Assembly: GCA_021495925.1 (NCBI GenBank) | Contig: JAKEKT010000002.1 | Coordinates: forward strand, 558,001 to 622,000 | DNA: 64,000 bases | Direction: 5' to 3' | Source: Diplodia intermedia | Taxonomy: Eukaryota > Ascomycota > Dothideomycetes > Botryosphaeriales > Botryosphaeriaceae | Part shown: one piece after another, positions 1-9,667 of the stretch | Layout of the letters: every line of letters begins with the position of its first letter | How positions within the stretch are numbered: position 1 is the first letter of the stretch | Position numbers and translations under genes: made by a program | Notes under the pieces: generated by a model | The model's input: the letters and a program-made list of their open reading frames with translations, nothing else | What the model was told of the DNA's origin: nothing | Database searches by the model: none

Positions 1-416
1 GTTGCACTACAGCCAAAGTAGTTCCCAAGTATGTCTTGCTCATGATATTTAGCTACATCATATCCTGATCCGCGCTCCATTGTGTATCCATCGCTACATG
101 TAAAGACGTGTCGTAGACTGATTCCATACTTTACTGCGTGTCAATCTGCTTCATTGATATACAACTATCTGAATGCCGGCTGTAACGTTGTTCACATAAT
201 CGATTTCGGGGTTGTCTCATTTATCACAAATTTGGAACGGCTTGGGAATCAGGCCAATGGACATCAACCAACGCACTTGCGCTATCCTATGCACGTATAT
301 ATTGCATAGTCGCCAATGTGGCAGGTCTCCTTGTCGAGTTTCTGGGCATGCGCATTGATCGGGCAATGCGCGGTCCGCCATCGTTCAAGGGGCAGAACAC
401 TGCGGGCAGACAGCCC
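1..416. other. Left edge, no gene recognised
   Basis: This AT-leaning stretch holds no reading frame that I can tie to a protein family. It lies downstream of the MPO1-like gene that ends at 417, so part of it is probably that gene's 3' untranslated region. Confidence 0.5.
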
Positions 417-1165
417 TTAGTGCGCTTTCCCGTTCGCGTTTCCGTTTGCTGCTTTCTTCGAACTCTCGTCCTTGAACTTCTTGATATTCTGCTCGACGGC
501 CTTGTCGATCCGGCTCTTGAGCTCCGGACGGTAGCCGAAGTGGAAGAGGACCTCGAGCCAGACAAAAAAAGGCGCGAGAAAAAGAGCCTGGACGATGTTG
601 TCGAGCAGCGCGGGAGCGCGGCCCTCGAACTTTCCGTGCCCGACGAACTGCGCGATCCATGCGACGACGTGGACTCCGATGGCGTAGTAGTTGGCGGTGG
701 GGCCGTAGGTAGCCAGGAGGTGCTGGGCCGCCGCAGTACCGGCGAATATCAGGGGTGCAAGGAGGCCACCAGCAACCGGCTCCATTAGAATGTAGAGGAT
801 GGAATAGAGTGTCGCAAAGGCGGTCCCGGCATTCAGCGGCAGGTTCGGGATCGTCAGCGCATCGGGAAGGGCGACCGCGGGCGTATTTGAGAGCTGCGCG
901 TGGAGGTCAGACGTATCCAAAGCTGCGATAAGCTTGCGACTCTTACAAACAGGAACGCCGTCATCATAATCAAAGGCACGCAGGTGATGTGAACACCGAT
1001 GTTCACCTAGGATGCGCCGTCAGCACCAACGCAGGCCTGAGCCACGGAAAAAGAGTCATACGGGGTTGTGGTGGTAGCTCCCATACTGCAAGGGTCAGCA
1101 CAAGTATGTCGCGTGGGGTGACCGGTACGCACGAAGGTGAGCTGCTTCTCGAGGTTCAGAGCCAT
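417..1165 (-). CDS. MPO1: MPO1-like (DUF962) ER 2-hydroxy fatty acid dioxygenase
   Basis: The protein has about 197 residues from four exons. The ATG is at 1165-1163. A first exon of 11 residues (MALNLEKQLTF) is followed by a short exon YGSYHHNP, a third exon VNIGVHITCVPLIM.., and a long last exon from about 896 down to the stop at 417. Introns begin GTGCGT, GTATGA and GTAAGA. The paired His in YGSYHHNP, the NIGVH stretch and the later QFVGHGKFEGRAPAL block are the conserved signatures of the yeast Mpo1/YGL010w family. That family has several membrane spans and carries out Fe-dependent alpha-oxidation of 2-hydroxy fatty acids made from phytosphingosine at the ER. The tail is Lys- and Asn-rich. 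Exon joins are inferred, and the third intron (53 nt) is the least certain because two acceptors are possible. The gene is divergent from RPB7. Confidence 0.85.
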
Positions 1166-1823
1166 GTTGGAGTTGTGGAGGTGGGCCGGATAATGCGGGG
1201 AGAGGATGTGCACAAAGAGACAGACCTCGAAAGACGGCTACATCAAGTAGAAGCAGAACTAGGCGCGCCGAGGCAGGAGGATTTGCGAGCGACGGGAAGA
1301 GTAGAGATGTCGCGAGAGGCAGGCGGAGCGGAGGGGTCGAGCAAGCGAGCGAGCGAGCGGATACCACTACCGTTCGTTTCCGGCCCGCGGTCCAACATGT
1401 GCTGTGGTCCGCGTTTATGCAGCCCGCCAATACCGAACCACTACGAACCTGACCGCCGCATCACCACATCGCGGCGCGTCGCGACCGATCCCTGTCGCTC
1501 ATTTTGGCGGATTTCGAGAGGTGGAAGTAACGCCTTGCTCCTCGGCGCGCGCACCGGCGTTGGCGTAGTGGATAGGCGGACACCAGAGCACGGCCTTGCG
1601 CGCAGCTCGACACCACCGCGTTCTGTAGACAACCCTCTCAAACTCGCGCTTCCTTCCGCTCCCTTCCCCGTCACTCTGCCGCGAGGTCGAACGCGAAGCC
1701 TTGCAATTGGAGACGCCGCCCAGCATTGCTCTTGCGTTGCCCAGCGTCAATCATAACACACGATTCCTTGCAGCCGTAACCCACCCGCACGACTCATCAA
1801 CACCGCCCGCGCAACCCGCCACG
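1166..1823. promoter_or_regulatory. Divergent intergenic region MPO1 / RPB7
   Basis: This 658 bp region separates two genes transcribed outward. It must carry both promoters and both 5' leaders. I see pyrimidine-rich sequence before the RPB7 ATG but no clear TATA box. Reading frames here show no family signature. Confidence 0.5.
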
Positions 1824-2497
1824 ATGTTCTTCCTCCACGAGCTCGAGCGCACTATCACGCTGCATCCGTCGTTCCTGGGCCCCAACGTGCACGAGTACAT
1901 CGAGGATCGCCTGAAGCAGGATGTCGAGGGAATTCAGATTGAGAACTACTACATCATCTGCGTGATGGACTCGCAGGACAAGTCGGAGGGTCGCGTGCTC
2001 CCGGGCACTGGATACATTGAATACAACGTCCACTTCAAGGCCATCGTGTGGCGGCCATTCAAGGGAGAGATTGTAAGTTGCAGGTCCGCCCAGGAGACCG
2101 TGCAGCAATTGACCCGGAACTCTAGCTGGACGGTGTAGTGTCGGCGGTCGTCGACTCGGGCTTCTTCGTGGAAGTGGGCCCTTTGAACGTCTTCGTTGCT
2201 GCTAGTGTACGTCGTCCGCCTCTGTTCACGGTCCAGGACGGATACTGACAGGACCCAGATGATCCCAAGCTCGATCAAATACGATGGCAATGCCACGCCG
2301 CCGCAATGGACGGACAACGCAGACCAAGTCATCGAGAAGGGCACGCACATCCGTGTGAAGGTCAAGGGTATCCGTACTGAGCTGGGCAACATGTACGCGA
2401 TCGCAACGATCAAAGAGGATTATCTCGGGTATGTCCCCAAGCCTTCTGCCAGCGCAGCCGCTCCGATACTGACTGTGCCAGACCTCTCGGCGGCTGA
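1824..2497 (+). CDS. RPB7: RNA polymerase II subunit Rpb7
   Basis: Four exons (1824-2072, 2126-2206, 2259-2428, 2482-2497) join in phase to 171 residues, the length of yeast Rpb7. The first exon starts MFFLHELERTITLHPSF and carries the N-terminal RNP-like domain. The second and third exons carry the OB-fold (DGVVSAVVDSGFFVEVGPL, IKYDGNATPPQW). The last exon supplies only the terminal PLGG after an IKEDYLG stretch that is diagnostic of the family. Rpb7 pairs with Rpb4 to form the stalk of RNA polymerase II, which contacts nascent RNA and helps in initiation and mRNA decay. Introns start with GTAAGT, GTACGT and GTATGT. The tiny 16 nt last exon is easily missed by gene callers. Confidence 0.96.
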
Positions 2498-3149
2498 GGG
2501 CGTGGAACAAACAATGAGAAATGGAAGGTCGCGCGTTTTGATGCAGTCTATACCCAGCAAGGATGGCACGGGGTGTTTGCGCGGGAGTGCAAGATTGCGG
2601 GCGCCATTCCCTTCGCAGAGGGTTCCGACACGGTGGGTGAAAGCGGTCATGTACAACATGCGGGCTCAGCAGCCCTGCGGAGCACTTGCCTTCTCCAGAT
2701 TCGCACGAGCGGCCGCGATTTTCTTGATAAACGTGGCAATCTGTAGGATACGAGTTGAGCATGACGGGTAGCCCTGGGCCGCAGTGTGCCGCGGCCCACG
2801 GCAAAGTCCAAAAGGCATAGCGGGGTCTCTGATCCAAAATAAAAAATCGGAAAGCTTAGTTGGCCGGAAAGAGTGCTCAATAGCGGGCTGGCAGTCCGAC
2901 CCAATAAAGCATTTTCTTGGCGCCGCTCACGGCGGGACCGGATAGCAATCATGCTTCGAATCTGGCAAGCCCGTTTCAGCCCAGACTCGTTTTCATCGTT
3001 GTTAGCACGCAACTCGCACGCATCCGCCAGCCAGCCTTACTACCCGCCGTTAGGATCGTTAGGCGCGCAAAGGGGCATCCCCGGAATGCCGCACGTCGCC
3101 GCCGACCCCGTCTGAGCACCTCCACATACTCCACACCGTCCGCGCCGCC
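2498..3149. other. Intergenic region RPB7 - DPAP B
   Basis: No gene is recognised. The left part is probably the RPB7 3' untranslated region; an AATAAAAAATC stretch near 2838 is a plausible polyadenylation context. The right part is the leader of the dipeptidyl aminopeptidase gene. A long minus-strand frame from 2976 into that gene is an antisense shadow. Confidence 0.5.
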
Positions 3150-5960
3150 ATGTCCAAGGAGCGCGCCATGAACGACGAGGAGACGCAGCCTCTGACCAAA
3201 GAGGCCGTCTCCCCCCGACAGTCGCAGGACGAGGGTCGCCAGTCCGCCGACACCGACTCTACCACCTCGCTCATCTTCGAAGGCATCAACGGCGCCTACG
3301 CCAAGGACCAGCTGCCCGAGGCCTACTCCGACTTCAACAGCACGTCGCGCCGCCAGGAACAAGAGTTTGACGTCGAGGACGGCCCATACTACGGCGTGAG
3401 GCCTACAGACAAGAAGCTGCGGAAGTGGGTGTGGATTCTCGGCGTCGTCTGCATCGCCGGCTGGGTGCTGGCCCTGTTCGCCTTTCTCTCCAAGGGCGCC
3501 TACAAGCACGCATCGACCAAGCCGCACGACCCGCTCGCTACATCGTCGAGAGGCTCGGGGAAGAAGGTTACCTTGGACCAGGTGCTGAAGGGAGAATGGA
3601 GCCCGCAACGCCACGATCTGTCCTGGATCGCCGGCCCGAATGGTGAAGACGGCTTGCTGCTGGAGAAGGGCGCATCGACGGATGGATACCTTGTCGTGGA
3701 GGATGTGCGCGACCGCGAGGCAAAGAAGCCTGCGCAGAATGCGACCGTCTTGATGAAGCATGGAGGGTTCTACGTCGGCGAACGCTGGGTCCAGCCGTAT
3801 GACGTCTGGCCGAGCCCGGATTTCAAGAAGGTGCTGGTCATGTCGGAGAGGGAGCACAACTGGAGACACTCATTCTATGGCCGCTACTGGATCTTCGATG
3901 TCGACTCTCAAACCGGCCAGGCGTTGGACCCAGGGGAACCGGAAGGCAGGATTCAGCTGGCCTCGTGGTCGCCGAAGTCGGATGCCGTTGTCTTCACACG
4001 TGAGAGTAACATGTTCCTGCGCAAGCTGGACACCGAGACTGTCACCCCCATCACCGAGGATGGAGGTGAAAATCTGTTTTACGGTGTGCCTGACTGGGTC
4101 TACGAAGAAGAAGTCTTTGGAGGCAACAGCGCTACGTGGTGGTCCAAGGATGGCAAGTACATTGCGTTCCTTCGGACAAACGAGTCAATGGTCCCTACGT
4201 ACCCTGTCCAGTATTTCATCTCCAGGCCCAGCGGTAAGGAGCCGCTGCCTGGCGAGGAGAACTACCCCGAAGTGCGCGAGATCAAATACCCCAAGGCAGG
4301 CGCACCAAACCCTATTGTCCACCTCCAGTTCTTCGACATTGCCCAGAGCGAAGTCTTCTCTGTCAACATCACCGACGACTTTGCAGACGACGATCGCCTC
4401 ATTACGGAAGTCATCTGGGCTGGTGGCAAGCAAGTCCTCATCCGCGAGACTAACCGCGAAAGCGACCTGCTCTCCATCAGCTTGATTGATGTTGCGACAA
4501 GATCGGGCGCAAAGGTGCGGACAGACAACGTGAACGAGCTTGATGGAGGATGGATGGAGGTTTCAACCACCACCACCTTCATTCCTGCGGATCCTGAAAA
4601 CGGCCGCGAGTTCGACGGATACATCGATACCGTCATCCACGATGGATACGACCACCTTGGATATTTCACGCCCCTGGACAACAAGGACCCGATCCTCCTC
4701 ACTCAAGGAAAATGGGAAGTTGTTGATGCCCCATCTGCCGTGGACCTTAAGAAAAACTATGTCTACTACGTCTCAACCAAGGAAAGCTCTATCCAGCGGC
4801 ACGTGTACCGTGTCAAGCTTGATGGCAGTGGTACAGAGGCCCTCACAGATACCAGCAAGGAAGGCTACTACAACGCAAAGTTCTCTACTGGTGGAAGCTA
4901 CATGTTGCTTTCGTACCAGGGCCCTGATATCCCATGGCAGAAAGTGGTTAGCACTCCCAGCGCTGCAGAGTCTTACGAAAGTTTGATCGAGGACAACCAA
5001 CTCCTCTCGAAGAAGGCACGCGAGCATGAGCTGCCCATCATGGTCTACTCCACCATGACTGTCGACAATATGGAACTGAACATTGTCGAATATCGCCCTC
5101 CGCACTTCGACAAGCACAAGAAATACCCGGTTCTGTTCCACATGTACAACGGGCCCGGCAGCCAGCAAGTCACGAAGAAGTTCGGCGTCGACTTTTCGTC
5201 GTACGTCGCCTCTTCGCTCGGCTACATTGTGGTCACGCTCGACGGTCGCGGCACCGGCTTCATCGGACGCGCCGCCCGCACCGTTGTCCGCGGCAACCTC
5301 GGCCACTACGAGGCCACGGACCAGATCAACGCGGCCAAGCTCTGGGCGTCGAAGCCGTACGTCGACGAGAAGAAGATGGCCATCTGGGGCTGGAGCTACG
5401 GCGGATTCATGACGCTCAAGGCGCTCGAGCAGGATGCGGGCGAGACGTTCCGGTACGGCATGGCGGTTGCGCCCGTCACTGACTGGCGCTACTACGATTC
5501 CATCTACACGGAGCGCTACATGCACACGCCGCAGCACAACCCTGATGGCTACGCGTCAAGCACCATCACCAACGCGACCGCGCTGTCGCAAAACGTCCGG
5601 TTCCTACTCATGCACGGCATCGCGGACGACAATGTGCACATGCAGAACAGCCTGTGGCTTCTGGATCGCCTGGATCTGGCGGGCGTGGAGAATTATGATG
5701 TCCACGTCTTCCCCGATTCGGATCACAGCATCTATTTCCACAATGCGAATAAAATCGTGTACGACAGTAAGTTTTGACTCCTCTCAGCCTCCGCCCCTTT
5801 CCAACGGCGATCCCGTGCTGATGCAATTGCAGAGTTGAGCACGTGGCTCATCAACGCCTTCAATGGCGAGTGGCTGCGAACTGAAGACCCGGCTCCGATA
5901 CCAGTGGGCGTGGTGGTTGAGAGAGAGGGTGTGGAGAGTGGGTTGAACTATAGAGCTTAG
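3150..5960 (+). CDS. dapB: Vacuolar dipeptidyl aminopeptidase B (type IV DPP)
   Basis: The protein has 914 residues from two exons (3150-5766 and 5833-5960). It is a type II membrane protein: a cytosolic tail of about 92 residues rich in acidic residues, then one membrane span at about 93-113, then the lumenal beta-propeller and the alpha/beta-hydrolase domain. The serine hydrolase triad is visible: Ser749 in GWSYGG, Asp826 in HGIADDNVH and His859 in PDSDHS. A YEEEVFGG motif in the propeller supplies the Glu residues that bind the substrate amino terminus in the DPP IV family. The second exon adds KLSTWLINAFNGEWLRTED, which is typical for this clade. The enzyme removes X-Pro and X-Ala dipeptides in the vacuole or late secretory pathway. 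The membrane anchor separates it from the secreted fungal DPP IV. Confidence 0.96.
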
Positions 5961-6390
5961 GCCTTTTCGTTGCAGCTGTATTATTTGCGAATTCCGAACA
6001 TCGGCGCTGTGCTGGTTTTTGACTGTGTGCATATGTAATATTGTAGAACATATACGCTGGAATCTACTGCGCTTGAAAGACGGTATGAAATCCGGCAGAG
6101 AAGCAACAGGTGACAAACTCATTGGCTCCTCAAGATATTGGCACCTTTGAATATGCCCAAATGCGCCCGGATCTTGGATTTTCAACCATGTAGGAAAGGT
6201 AATTGCATAAGAATCATCACGCACGATAGTCACCAAGAAGCACTGAAAGGCTCAATCAAACACTTAAATTGAATATTACATGAGAGCTCGTCTTAGCTTC
6301 GCCATCTCCCGATCGACTGAGATCGCAACGGCTACTGGTCACCAGCACTGCGCAGAAGTGCGAGCTCGGCGGATCGCTGGCGTCCCTCCT
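5961..6390. other. Intergenic, DPAP B downstream
   Basis: This is probably the 3' untranslated region of the peptidase gene followed by non-coding sequence. It contains one degraded copy of the dispersed stem-loop repeat (6146-6199), listed separately. No coding signal is seen. Confidence 0.5.
6146..6199 (-). repeat. Degraded copy of dispersed TCCGGA stem-loop repeat
   Basis: Read on the minus strand, the sequence runs CCTACATGGTTGAAAATCC, then AAGATCCGGGCGCATTTGGG, then CATATTCAAAGG. It matches the left arm seen at 9085-9125, 9813-9850 and 20160-20193. The outer bases TTGAA/TTCAA are still inverted, so it looks like a decayed member of the same small inverted-repeat family. Confidence 0.5.
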
Positions 6391-6396
6391 CTTGCC

Positions 6397-6646
6397 GTAC
6401 GTCACGAGCGTACGCTTTCATTTCCCTCTTGCAGCACGACACGAGCGTGCGCTTCTTTTTGCGTATTTCTCAGCACGGCACGAGCGTGCTCTTCATGTTG
6501 CATTTTTCTCTGCACGTCACGAGCGTGCATTTCTTTGCTTTCTCTCGGCACGTCACGAGCGTGCTGTTTTGTTTCCAGCTGCACGTCACGAGCGTGCGCT
6601 TGTCGTAATTCGTTCATCCTACTCTTGCCACACGTCACGAGCGTGC
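6397..6646. repeat. Array of seven short hairpins with T-rich spacers
   Basis: Seven copies of a 17 nt imperfect palindrome, GCACG-TCACGAG-CGTGC, begin at 6397, 6434, 6473, 6512, 6548, 6581 and 6630. The five-base arms can pair and the seven-base loop keeps CACGAG in every copy. In the first copy both arms change together (GTACG and CGTAC), so pairing is kept. In the last copy the outermost pair is lost. Spacers of 16-32 nt are unrelated in detail but all rich in T and C. Offsets between starts are 37, 39, 39, 36, 33 and 49 nt. I know of no named fungal repeat of this form. It is not a CRISPR: the spacers are low-complexity and the genome is eukaryotic. Confidence 0.85.
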
Positions 6647-6659
6647 GCTTTTCTGTATT

Positions 6660-8625
6660 CTTTGACCCAACCACGATTTTTTTTTTCGCTTTGAACAACT
6701 GGAAAATCAAGAACGCCGGAGAGACCGATACGTACGATGCTTGAATCCAGAGACCCAGAAATGACAGCGGAACACCAGAAGGTAATTGGACGCCAGAAGA
6801 TACTATCCAGAAAAGGCCAGCTATGACAGGAATCTCTTTGTCGTCCCGGAACTCGCTGAAATGCAAAGGCTTTTGTAGGTTTGTGAAAACGAGATACAAG
6901 TAATGCAAACGAAGTAGCTACTTGACTAAAGACTCGAATCCAAGAGAAGTCGTTGAAGTGTCCAGAAAGGAGCGAAGAAGTGCCTATGTAAGTTCCCGAA
7001 GCTGTGCGTAAGCCGAACGAGGCGCTTGCGAAAGAGGAGTATATACGTCCAAGGGGGAATTCGCGGAGAACCAACGCGTCGCGTGGCGAGACAGAAGTGT
7101 CAGGGAGAGATAAGGGAGGGCTTGAGAGCCGAAGAACTCCAGTGGTGACAAGTGGGCCGGTGCGATGGTGCGTGGCGATTACAAGATGAGGTTCAGAACG
7201 AGGGCGCTGTGGCCAACGGTGAAGAGTGTTACAGGGAACGTCGCGGCTCGGAATGGAAGATCCTCCAGAAGGGTTCAAGTGGTCGATCGGACCTGCGCAT
7301 GTGAGCAACGAAAGGGGGGCTTCGTGTCAGCAGCAGCAAGTCAGTGATCTCTAGGCATTAACGCGTTTTCAATGGATGGCGGTGCGCTTGAAGGCGGGGC
7401 CGTGTGGCGTGGCGAAGCGATGCGTGGTTGATAAGGCCGTGAGTGAATCAAGGGCAGTGGAACAGAGGCGCAGGGTCCTAACGCGATGCGGGAGGTGGAG
7501 GAGGAAGGGAAGGTGGAGAGCCGGCGACGGTGTGTACGTGGCGTGGCGTTCAAGGCATTACAGTAAGCGTTTACTCCATGGTCAAGTCCCGAATCCAAGA
7601 GGAAGTATTAGCGAAACTGAAAAGGAAAGAGAGATGAGGTTTGAGAAGAGGGCGATGAGCGGGTCGAATATATACGCAACCGCGGCGGCCCGTGCGGTCG
7701 GGGTGGTGACTGGTCACAGGACTGTACCTATCGTGGCGCCACCTCCGCATGACGTAGCATGATCAAAACGCAGGTACACTCCACGTATCTAGAAAGGCCG
7801 CGGGTCTGCTGCTGTGTTCGTCGTGTGCTCTGAAGAAGAGTCGCTGCTTCCCTTCGCCTCGCGTGACCGGTTTGCTTTTCAATGGCTGCGCCCTCGTGGC
7901 CTCTGGCATTGCAATTCTTTGACCAGCTCGAAGTCTTGAAGAGAATGTACAGCGGAATGGGTGGTGGCCACAAGCATTTGCTGAAACGAGGGGTCGAGTG
8001 ACCAAATTGCCCCGTCGTTGTTAGGTAGCCCCAGGTGCCAGCTTCACCCATGAAAATGGCTCACTACGTGTTACAGGCCACGGTCCAGAGTGTTCTCTAT
8101 ACGCTAACGTGATAATACTTTGTGTCTTGCTGCCGTGACGCGTGTGTCCCTACAGTGGTTGCCATTGGAAGCTGGTTGCATCTGTGCACTCTCGTGGTCC
8201 AAAGACCTGAAGTCACGATAGGAGTGCCATGCCGCGCCTTCCTCTCCGTCCGCCAATAGAAGCGTTCGGAATGCCAGTGAGGTGATGGTGGCGAGGTTGG
8301 CCTGTCAGTAAGGGATTTCCCCGCACGCCAATTTCTTGGGATCATCAGCCTTTCCTGCAGCCCGTGCCGTGTTCAGCTGCGCTCGCTGCGAGCCAGTGGG
8401 AGTTGCAGGATCCTTAGTGCTACTCACGATTACGTTGCACCATCATTCATGCATGCCCGAGCCATACTCCCGCTTACGCCCCCCTTTGGAGGCCTGCGTC
8501 CTAGTGCATTCGCACACACGAGCAGAGGTGCTTGCATCGCCAGCAGTTATGCGGTAGATATAAAGCCTAAGCGGATTCCCATCCATCAACAACCGGCAAG
8601 ACGGCTCTCCTATCTTGCAACAGCC
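6660..8625. other. Gene-poor stretch between hairpin array and tRNA
   Basis: Nearly 2 kb shows no recognisable coding gene. The frames present on both strands lack family motifs, have poor codon structure and overlap each other. The sequence is purine-rich on the + strand between about 6,760 and 7,660. It could be untranslated RNA or a decayed element, but nothing in the sequence decides that. Confidence 0.45.
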
Positions 8626-8698
8626 GCCCGGCTAGCTCAATCGGTAGAGCGTGAGACTCTTAATCTCAAGGCTGCGGGTTCGATCCCCGCGTTGGGCT
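8626..8698 (+). tRNA. tRNA-Lys (anticodon CUU)
   Basis: A complete 73 nt cloverleaf is present. The acceptor stem GCCCGGC pairs with GTTGGGC, with two G-U pairs. The D arm is GCTC..GAGC. The anticodon stem is TGAGA/TCTCA with loop CTCTTAA, giving anticodon CTT at 8659-8661. The T arm is GCGGG-TTCGATC-CCCGC. The discriminator base is T8698. There is no intron, and the 3' CCA is not encoded, as expected for a nuclear eukaryotic tRNA. The A box (TAGCTCAATCGG) and B box (GGTTCGATCCC) form the internal promoter. Confidence 0.97.
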
Positions 8699-8711
8699 CA
8701 ATTCCCACATC

Positions 8712-8716
8712 TTTTT
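8712..8716 (+). terminator. RNA polymerase III terminator of tRNA-Lys
   Basis: A run of five T starts 14 nt after the tRNA 3' end. T runs of four or more on the non-template strand end Pol III transcription in fungi. Confidence 0.75.
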
Positions 8717-9667
8717 GTTTTGGGGGTGCTGGGGGCCTGGGGTGGCTGTCGGGGAGACAGTTGAGTTTTTTGCATGCGGTGCAGGGATCCGCGCGATCCG
8801 AGCGCGCTCCTCGGCACGAATCCCGCCAGTACGTTGACGCGAGCCTGCCCAGAGGTCAAGAGCTCTTTTGGTTGGCCCGTCTGCTGCAAGTGACGGTGCT
8901 GGGTTTCAGTGACGGTTTGCGCAACCAAGCTGTGGCGAGTACTAACTGCTGTAGATGCTACCTGCTTCACTCCTGCGTCTTTTTGATTTATTCCAGTCAC
9001 TCCAGCCATCTGCTCACGGTAAAGCCCCGACACGGCAGGTCACAAAAGAATTGAGCCGTCTAAGCTCCATCGACGACGCTACTGCCCTTCTACATAAGTA
9101 GTTGAATCCATGATCCGGACGCATTTCGCGTATTTAGTAGTTGCATGTACGTCCAGATAATTCAACTACCACAGGTATGGTACCATTTCCCTAAGAGGAA
9201 GTAAGATTGGTGACGAACACCAGCATGGATTTTACTCACGGGTTGACTAAAATAGACGGATGACAAAGCTGTCCTCTTCATGTCAGCGGGCCAACAACTA
9301 CTTTCAGCTGTCAGGTTTCTTCTGCCCTCTCATCACTTGCTGGTGTGACTTTTGGCTATGGTAGAAGCACGCAGACCAAGCCCCGGTGAATGTCTCTCTA
9401 TGAAAGGGAAAAGAAAAAGAGGGTTGACGATAGCGGCTCGGAACATTTATTTATTTCTGGATTAGCAGATGATGCGGAGTTAAGGCGGGTGCAGCTCCCA
9501 TCAAGATGTTAGCGTGGATCCATGACGATGTGCCGATCCAAACCAGCCTATGACGCGCTGTAGAGCCGCGCACGAAACTGTGTGCATGTAGCGCCACGCT
9601 ATTGACAAGGGCCATACTCAGCTCTGATGCCGCGACAAGACTTCTCACCTACAACGACATTCACGCA
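8717..9667. other. Non-coding stretch between tRNA-Lys and the MFS gene
   Basis: No protein family is recognised. It contains a stem-loop repeat copy at 9091-9170. The right end is the likely promoter and leader of the transporter gene; TTTATTTATTTCTGG near 9450 is the most AT-rich element there. Confidence 0.45.
9091..9170 (+). repeat. Stem-loop repeat copy with TCCGGA arm
   Basis: The left arm GTAGTTGAATCCATGATC-CGGACG (9098-9121) faces the right arm CGTCCAGATAATTCAACTAC (9150-9169). When reversed, the right arm reads GTAGTTGAATTATCTGGACG, so the outer ten bases match exactly and the inner GGACG also matches. The whole unit is about 72 bp and would fold as a long imperfect hairpin. Confidence 0.7.

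Noticed and set aside
2976..3869. 297-codon minus-strand open frame
   Set aside because: It overlaps the well-supported dipeptidyl aminopeptidase exon in antisense and has no motif. The long frame follows from codon bias on the other strand.
6397..6646. CRISPR-like regular repeat array
   Set aside because: The genome is clearly fungal with introns, no cas genes exist nearby, and spacers are low-complexity T-rich and of variable length. It is reported as a hairpin array instead.
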